From Clostridia bacterium (GTDB taxonomy: Bacteria > Bacillota_E > RBS10-35 > JAJYVN01): a DNA stretch of 12,199 nucleotides. Made by a program: the position numbers and the translations under genes. The notes below the pieces were generated by a model that saw only the letters and a list, made by a program, of their open reading frames with translations, did no database searches and was not told the DNA's origin. The stretch lies in NCBI GenBank assembly GCA_027335515.1, contig DAHWHT010000096.1, positions 1 to 12,199 of the forward strand, in the 5' to 3' direction. Of this stretch, positions 7,120-12,199 are shown piece by piece. Position 1 is the stretch's first letter. Each line of letters starts with the position of its first letter.

Positions 7120-7508
7120 GGAGTCGAAGTCGATCGCCAAGCGCCGTGATAACCGTATCCGGCGCGAAACCGCCCTGGATGGGATCTACATCGTGCGCAC
7201 CAGCGTACCCGCCAGGGATCTGTCCGCTGCGGCGACCGTAGCCACGTACAAATCGTTGCGGCATGCCGAGCAGGCCTTTCGCAACCTCAAGTCGGTTGAT
7301 CTGCGCCTTCGCCCGCTTCGTCATTGGACGGCGCGGCGGGTACGGGCACGCATCTTGCTGTGCATGCCGGCCTACTACGTCCAATGGCACCTACGCCAGA
7401 CCTGGGCCCCTATGCTCTATCGAGGACCAACACCCGGGGCGGCACGTCGACGACTCGGTCGTGCGACCTGCCTTGCGGTCCGCCTGCGCCAGGCGCCGTC
7501 ATGGGTGA
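7120..7508 (+). pseudogene. IS1634/IS4-type transposase remnant (C-terminal part, frameshifted)
   Basis: The plus strand encodes a characteristic transposase core: A-L-D-G-I-Y-I-V-R-T-S-V-P-A, then T-V-A-T-Y-K-S-L-R-H-A-E-Q-A-F-R-N-L-K-S-V-D-L, then R-V-R-A-R-I-L-L-C-M-P-A-Y-Y-V-Q-W-H. The glutamate in the A-E-Q-A-F-R segment corresponds to the DDE-triad glutamate of IS1634-type enzymes. The N-terminal two thirds are missing. At about 7419-7424 the homology shifts by one frame into E-D-Q-H-P-G-R-H-V-D-D-S-V-V-R-P-A, and a stop follows at 7506-7508; weak traces may continue to about 7550. No terminal inverted repeats were identified. It is an inactive relic, 57 bases from the antitoxin start and on the opposite strand. 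Confidence 0.85.
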
Positions 7509-7643
7509 TGCCAAGTTCCTACGCGGGGTGCTGCAGGCCGAGGCTCCGCAGTGGACACAACCCGAAGGCCCCACGGCGTAGCACCGAAAGGCCCCGTGGC
7601 TCCCGCCCCACGCAGCCAGGCACTGGGCCAGAACGCGGCACCA

Positions 7644-9893
7644 TCACCCACCGGGAGACCCGGCCGCCGGACTCAGCCAAAGGCCTCCGTAGGCAGCCAC
7701 GCCGACCTCACACACCGCACCGTCCTGCTGCGGCCGGATTCGCGAGGGACGCAGGGCGCGCGCCCTGCCTGTGGCGAGATCCGTGCACAGCCAATCCGCA
7801 CAGAGGGGGCTCTCCACCGCCACGCGCACGGGTGCGTCGGCCGTGTTGGCCAGCATCAGCCCGCCGCGACCGTCCCGGTGCCGGAACGGCACCGCCAGGA
7901 CGAAGGAAGTGTCGCCGGCGAGCCCGCGCAGGCGGGGCGTCGCGGAACCGTAGCTTCGCAAGCGGTCACAGAGTGTGTCGCAAAGACCCCCCTGGACGCG
8001 TTCGACGGCCTGCCCAAGCGCCGGCGCCAGCGGGCCCTCCCCAGCCGCCGACACGGGCCCGGCGCCGAGCGCGACCACCCCACCACCGGCACGAACCCAC
8101 CGGAGCAGGGATTCCTGCACCGCGCGCGTCAACACGGATCGCTCAGGCAGCAGTACCACCCGATAGGACGGTCCCAGGTCGCCACAGCGCAACGCCGCGT
8201 TCCCGTCGGTCCGCACGACCAGCTCGGCCTGCAACAGCGCAGCCTCGTCCACGATATCAAACGGTATCTGTCGCCGCAGCAGACCACGCGCCAAGCTTCT
8301 GAAGTCATCGGAGACCCGGCGCGCATCCACGTAGCGCGGGTCCCGGCCGACCGCCGCACGGAAGTCCTCGGCGGTCGGCCGAAAGACCTCCCAGACTCCG
8401 CGGATCGGATACAACAACGCCACGTCGACCACGGGTTCCCATTCGCGCACCACACGGCAGCAGCGGGCGGCGGCCTCGCACCAGCGGCGGTACTCCTCCG
8501 CGTCGGCGGCGCCCTGCGGCGTGTGGTAGTAGGATGTGTATACGCCGACGCCAAGGGAGGAAAGCGCGAAGACCGTACCCCGCATGGCGGCCGGCGCAGC
8601 GCCCCTCCCGTCGCGCCTTCGCTGCACGAAATCGGAGATCTCGCACATGACCTGCCGGCCCCCCGTCAGCCGCGCCGCCGAGGCGGCAAAGCGTGCCGTC
8701 AGGCAAAGGTCTCCTTTCAGGATCTCCCGAGGATCCGTGTCGAGCACGTCGCAGCCCGGCCAGTCGAACCGACGCAATTGGGCCATCAGATCGCCCTCAA
8801 ACGCGACGTGCGTCACCAGTCCCTCCTCGCCAAGCAGGTGACCACAGGACGCGACACCGTGCCGGCGTCCCCACGCACGGATGGGGCCAAAGTAGCGTTC
8901 ACCGTACAGGCGGGCGCACAGGTCGTGAAAGCGGGACCGACACCGGCGCGCTTCCTCTGCGGCGTCCGAGAAATCTTCGAAAAGGAGCGGCAATGACGCC
9001 ACGAGGTCCTCGCCGTACTCGGAGGTGAAGGCGTCCGGCAGGTCCGGCGCCCACGGAAGGGCCGGATACTGCACCGGGCACGGCGACGGTTGGTCGTCGA
9101 CCCGCTGCGTGTCCAGCGGCGGAAGAAACGCGGACAGAAGCGACGGTTCGTCTGTAAACACGGCCTCAACGTCGCGCAGCAACGAACCCAGTTCCGCCGC
9201 GTAGCGCTCGTGCGTTGCCGCCACAAAGGCGCTGCCCGCGTCGGGGTGAAGGACGTTCACCAGGCGCCGACTCGCGTGAAAGTTGCGCTCGGCGTGCGTG
9301 CCCTCATACAGTCGCCGCGAAAAAGCGATACCCACCCGCATCCGATCCCGCGCGGCGTCCACGAGGTCCGTGCATACCCTTTCGGGTGAAAGCACCTCCC
9401 GGTCCCGCCAAGCCGGCCGGCCGTCGGGGTCGAGCCGGAAGCGCCACGCCCCAAGCAGGGCCTCGGTCATCCCGGGGGCCCGCCATTGCGATGCGCCACC
9501 CCCGCCCTCGCCGACGTCAAGCGGAAGCCACGCCCAACTCACGCCCACCGCCTCAAGCTCGGGACGCATCGCCAGGACAAGGCCCCCTGCGGCCCCGCTC
9601 GGATATCCCTCCTCGTCGTACAACCACACCCGCATCCCACGGGCGGCGGCCGCCCGAAGCACATCGCGCATGGCCTGCCAGCCCGCCGGGTCCCGCAGGT
9701 AGCCGCCGGGCGGGTGGTTGACCACAATTCCGCTCAGCCCCAAGGAACACCAGCCGTCCAGGAAGGCGTCCAGACGGCCTTCCCGCGCCGCGTGCGCCGC
9801 ACCCCCGTGCACGATCTGCAGCGGAGCATACCGCCGAAGCCCACCCGCGCCGTCGTCGCCATCGGCCGTGCCACCGCCGCTGTGCATCGACAT
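7644..9893 (-). CDS. Glycoside hydrolase resembling GH106 alpha-L-rhamnosidases
   Basis: A 749-residue protein with the features of a large TIM-barrel glycosidase. W-L-Y-D-E-E-G-Y-P-S-G-A-A-G-G (90-104) closely resembles the Y-D-E-x-G-W-P-S-G-x-A-G-G motif of GH106-like enzymes. F-T-D-E-P-S contains D248-E249, and G-H-L-L-G-E-E-G-L contains E356-E357; these are candidate catalytic carboxylates, but I assign none. A segment near S-Y-R-V-V-L-L-P-E resembles the amidotransferase-like domain found after such barrels, and a beta-sandwich closes the protein. No signal peptide is visible, so it is probably cytoplasmic and acts on imported oligosaccharides; the substrate is inferred only. The start is uncertain: the ATG at 9893 follows GGGCGGGGG by about six bases, while in-frame ATGs at 9923 and 9941 would add 10 or 16 residues. 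Confidence 0.75.
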   Translation of the reverse strand: MSMHSGGGTADGDDGAGGLRRYAPLQIVHGGAAHAAREGRLDAFLDGWCSLGLSGIVVNHPPGGYLRDPAGWQAMRDVLRAAAARGMRVWLYDEEGYPSGAAGGLVLAMRPELEAVGVSWAWLPLDVGEGGGGASQWRAPGMTEALLGAWRFRLDPDGRPAWRDREVLSPERVCTDLVDAARDRMRVGIAFSRRLYEGTHAERNFHASRRLVNVLHPDAGSAFVAATHERYAAELGSLLRDVEAVFTDEPSLLSAFLPPLDTQRVDDQPSPCPVQYPALPWAPDLPDAFTSEYGEDLVASLPLLFEDFSDAAEEARRCRSRFHDLCARLYGERYFGPIRAWGRRHGVASCGHLLGEEGLVTHVAFEGDLMAQLRRFDWPGCDVLDTDPREILKGDLCLTARFAASAARLTGGRQVMCEISDFVQRRRDGRGAAPAAMRGTVFALSSLGVGVYTSYYHTPQGAADAEEYRRWCEAAARCCRVVREWEPVVDVALLYPIRGVWEVFRPTAEDFRAAVGRDPRYVDARRVSDDFRSLARGLLRRQIPFDIVDEAALLQAELVVRTDGNAALRCGDLGPSYRVVLLPERSVLTRAVQESLLRWVRAGGGVVALGAGPVSAAGEGPLAPALGQAVERVQGGLCDTLCDRLRSYGSATPRLRGLAGDTSFVLAVPFRHRDGRGGLMLANTADAPVRVAVESPLCADWLCTDLATGRARALRPSRIRPQQDGAVCEVGVAAYGGLWLSPAAGSPGG

Positions 9894-10435
9894 CGTCAAC
9901 CCCCGCCCCGCCCGGCGGCGCATGTGGCCGCCGGCCGGCATCGATTTCCGAAGGCTGGAGGCCGGTCACCATCCCTTGCGGTACGACGCCCTCTGCTCCT
10001 ATCCGAGCACGACCGGCCCGGCGGCCCGAACCGGGCACACCCTCTCCAGCGCCACCCCCGCGCGGCGGGCCACGTTCCCACCGCCGGCCGTCGTGGTGCG
10101 TCGCATTGCTTCTCCCGCTTCGGCTCCCCGCGGGCACCCATGGCCGACATCCGAAAAAACCGGCTTCCGACAGCGGAAACCCTTGCGTCACACCCGGCGC
10201 GGCCGAATCCTGGGCCCAGTGCGCCATGCGATGGACCGCGGCCTCCCGCATCGGACGCAGACCGGACGCGGGCCTTCAACCGCCTGCGGACGCGTCTGGT
10301 GGCGTAGGCACCGAATCGAGCCGCTTCGCACCGCACCGCGGCAGGGCACCCTGGCTCCGCCCGGCCCACATGCGGGGCCGCTGCGCAGCCGATGGGCCCC
10401 GCCGCCGGGCCGATCTCTGCTTGTCCACACGCCCG
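9894..10435. other. Interval of 542 bases without a supported gene
   Basis: All six frames contain fragments of open frame but none with recognisable family features. On the minus strand a GGGAGA-preceded ATG at 10106 opens a 35-codon frame (stop at 10001-9999) that could be a tiny gene or the start of a lost one. An upstream stretch containing R-E-A-A-V-H-R-M-A-H-W-A-Q-D looks faintly protein-like. The neighbours belong to a carbohydrate cluster with other broken genes, so a decayed gene is possible, but I cannot identify it. Confidence 0.5.
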
Positions 10436-11686
10436 TCATACCACACCAGGATCCATCTCAACCTGTACGTCATGTCCGCGTGGATCGAACGCAATCAACG
10501 CACCGCCATCCACAGGCAAGAAGGTGCCGCTGCGAAACGCAGCCCGCTCGTTCGCGCGGGTCAAAGGTTGCCCATCGACCACCACGCCCCTGGGCCGCAC
10601 CCCAAATACCCGCACCGTGAGGTTCGGTACCACCATCGGCAGATGCACCGTGGCCACATTCCCCTGACAGTGCACACTGGCCAGGTGACGGGCACAGGCG
10701 TAATCCGTAATGTCGCTGACCTTGCGCCAGATCGTCCGCTCGCCCCGCGGATCCCGCTGGCGGAGGCGCTCCACAACCACCTGCATCGTGCGAAAACCTC
10801 GGCGGTCGCCGTCATGCAACCCATACATCCCCTGCCAGTGACTGAGGAGCACGCAGGGACTACCCGCGTCAATCACCGCCGGCAGGCGTCCACCCTGAAG
10901 ATCTTGTGTAATGAACCGGTCGGGATCCACCACCCCGTAACCGGTCCATGAGCCGGTCCAATCGCCCGTGCAGGCGATCACCTCTCCAACCGCAGTGCCG
11001 AGCGCCGGATTCGGGTACCAGACCGGGGTGTCGATCGCCGTCTGAACGAGTTCGGTGCGCTGGAAAAAGAATGGAGCCGGACGGCCCGTAACGGAACGAC
11101 AGTGCTCCCCCACCAACTGCGCGTATAACCCCAGGCACCCCCCCCCAAAACCGCCTGGAGATGTGACCCCTTGGGGTGGTATGCCAGCGTTCACGAGGAT
11201 CTCGCAGGCCAACGCCATATAGGGCCCGACGCCCTCGTCCTCGCGAAAGGACTGCCACTCGATCTGTTCCCAGGCGCCGTCGGCCCGCGGGCGCTGTGTG
11301 TCGAGATCGTAAACACAGGTGTGCGTGAGCATCTCCGGCGTCATATCGAACGCGGGGACAATGCATTCACGGCAGAGGGACAGCCAGCGGCTCAACTGGT
11401 CGGCGCTTAATAGCGGCAATGCCTGATCCACTCGGCCAAGACCTGCGGGCCAGGGCACCACGCTGAACTTACCGCGGACTCCGTTGTCCAGACACCACTC
11501 CGCCCACTCACGCGTGAACGCTTCCGGGATGACCACCGGCAGGTCTTCCCATCGACGAACCTCACCCGTTCGTACGGCTCGATCGCGCAAAAAGAAATAG
11601 TTGAGATTCAGCAGCGCGGTACTGTCGTCTATGATCCAAGACAGGGGCACGCGATCCAGCGCGTACCGCGCAACCACAACCTCCAC
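10436..11686 (-). CDS. Conserved protein resembling polysaccharide deacetylase-like (NodB-type) barrels, function unknown
   Basis: A 416-residue protein. Residues 1-330 read like a seven-stranded barrel: S-W-I-I-D-D-S-T-A-L-L-N-L-N-Y-F-F (D20-D21 at the end of the first strand), R-G-K-F-S-V-V-P, T-P-E-M-L-T-H-T, G-V-T-S-P-G-G-F-G-G-G, and a closing L-L-S-H-W-Q-G-M-Y. The Asp pair and the Thr-His segment are where NodB-type enzymes hold their metal ligands; that equivalence is my inference. The last 85 or so residues look like a small beta-sandwich. No signal peptide is seen. The GTG at 11686 is preferred over longer frames because GGGGGGA lies five bases upstream and homology-like sequence starts there. 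It follows the sialidase remnant by 74 bases and precedes the glycoside hydrolase on the same strand, suggesting a role in processing a carbohydrate. The precise reaction is not known to me. Confidence 0.7.
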   Translation of the reverse strand: MEVVVARYALDRVPLSWIIDDSTALLNLNYFFLRDRAVRTGEVRRWEDLPVVIPEAFTREWAEWCLDNGVRGKFSVVPWPAGLGRVDQALPLLSADQLSRWLSLCRECIVPAFDMTPEMLTHTCVYDLDTQRPRADGAWEQIEWQSFREDEGVGPYMALACEILVNAGIPPQGVTSPGGFGGGCLGLYAQLVGEHCRSVTGRPAPFFFQRTELVQTAIDTPVWYPNPALGTAVGEVIACTGDWTGSWTGYGVVDPDRFITQDLQGGRLPAVIDAGSPCVLLSHWQGMYGLHDGDRRGFRTMQVVVERLRQRDPRGERTIWRKVSDITDYACARHLASVHCQGNVATVHLPMVVPNLTVRVFGVRPRGVVVDGQPLTRANERAAFRSGTFLPVDGGALIAFDPRGHDVQVEMDPGVV

Positions 11687-11760
11687 GGTGCTCCCCCCAT
11701 ACTTCCGCCAAAGCACCAACGCAGCCGCCCGTGATCCGGCGCGTTGGCCGCTCAGGCCGC

Positions 11761-12199
11761 TCAGGCCAACCAGTCTTGGCGTACGCGCAGATGACGAATA
11801 CTCCTGCGCTCGTGGGTATGCAGCACGTGCAACCCACCGGACGCCGCAGCAACCACGGCCGGATACGAATACCCGCCCGCTCCCTGCGCAAGCACGCCGC
11901 GACCGGGCCAAGTGGCGTCCCCAGGGCCAGGACGCCGCGTCCACGGGGCTCGTTGTTGCAGGCCAAGGCACGAGCCGCACAACGCCGTCCAACCGCGGTT
12001 GGGGTCGTGCACGGGCGTCTCCCCTGGATCGGACCACGTCCAGCCATGATCGCGGACCGGCGGCGCCACACCGAGCCGCCCGGCACCCCGGCGCGGAGTG
12101 GCGCCGTCCATCCGTCGGCGGTCGGCAGCCGCGGCCTTGGTCCAGAGTCGCCTCGCTCCGCCACAGACCGCATCCGCTGGCATCCCCCCCTCAACAAAG
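11761..12199 (-). pseudogene. Sialidase/BNR-repeat-like protein, C-terminal remnant with several frameshifts (cut by right edge)
   Basis: Alternating two minus-strand frames rebuilds the C-terminus of a BNR-type beta-propeller hydrolase. The order is R-A-G-V-P-G-G-S-V-W-R-R-R-S, then D-H-G-W-T-W-S-D-P-G-E-T-P-V (an Asp-box-like S-x-D-x-G-x-T-W segment), then L-A-C-N-N-E-P-R-G-R-G-V-L-A-L. It ends with T-W-P-G-R-G-V-L, the signature-like G-G-Y-S-Y-P-A-V-V, and H-V-L-H-T-H-E-R-R-S-I-R-H. Frame changes fall at about 12050, 11975 and 11930. The stop is at 11763-11761. Sialidase-like BNR proteins cleave or bind terminal sugars. The upstream part is outside the window, so only the tail can be judged broken. 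It precedes the deacetylase-like gene on the same strand. Confidence 0.75.

Noticed and set aside
7571..7601. Short inverted repeat CCACGG/CCGTGG after the hydrolase gene, considered as a terminator
   Set aside because: The stem is only about six base pairs with a long loop and no T-run on the minus strand.
6410..8302. A 630-codon open frame on the plus strand
   Set aside because: Only its middle (about 7120-7420) has recognisable content, the transposase relic. The rest runs antisense through the toxin, antitoxin and hydrolase genes and is Arg/Pro/Ala-rich shadow sequence.
7551..8996. A 481-codon open frame on the plus strand opposite the glycoside hydrolase
   Set aside because: The minus-strand hydrolase has clear motifs throughout. 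This frame is a low-complexity antisense shadow caused by high GC.
11687..12037. Longer N-terminus for the deacetylase-like gene from an ATG at 12037
   Set aside because: The extra 117 residues are low-complexity and overlap the sialidase remnant. The GTG at 11686 has a well-placed ribosome-binding site.
1..12199. CRISPR array, tRNA, rRNA or replication origin
   Set aside because: No regularly spaced repeats, cloverleaf-like segments, rRNA-like sequence or DnaA-box clusters were seen.

Overview
The window is very GC-rich and compact. The best lineage clue is a transcription-attenuating T-box riboswitch in front of an isoleucyl-tRNA synthetase gene, with the KMSKS loop in its A-M-H-K-S form. 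Together these point to a high-GC member of the Bacillota, such as the Limnochordia, Symbiobacteriia or Thermaerobacter groups. The placement is an inference from gene features only. No rRNA, tRNA or CRISPR array was seen.

Left part (1-5600). The minus strand carries, in transcription order, a T-box leader with an isoleucine (ATC) specifier, ileS, and the first 75 codons of a GNAT-type acetyltransferase that runs off the left edge. Divergent from ileS, on the plus strand, is a 637-residue membrane acyltransferase-3 protein fused to a C-terminal SGNH domain, of the kind that O-acetylates cell-surface polysaccharides. The interval of about 210 bases between that gene and the T-box must hold the promoters for both directions.

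Middle (5601-7643). After a gene-poor stretch of about 730 bases holding a strong perfect hairpin, the minus strand has a type II toxin-antitoxin pair. It consists of an intact UPF0175-type antitoxin overlapping a PIN-domain (DUF3368-type) toxin that is broken by two frame changes. A good intrinsic terminator follows it. Immediately upstream, on the plus strand, lies a truncated and frameshifted transposase remnant of the IS1634/IS4 type.

Right part (7644-12199). Three carbohydrate-related genes share the minus strand. In transcription order they are a sialidase/BNR-like C-terminal remnant with several frame changes (entering from the right edge), an intact 416-residue protein resembling polysaccharide deacetylase-like barrels, and, after a 542-base gap, an intact 749-residue glycoside hydrolase resembling GH106 alpha-L-rhamnosidases. 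This looks like part of a saccharide-utilisation cluster that is partly decaying. All detected frame changes lie in the right half, while the large genes on the left and the hydrolase are open from end to end. The broken genes are therefore probably true decay, but sequencing indels cannot be excluded from sequence alone.
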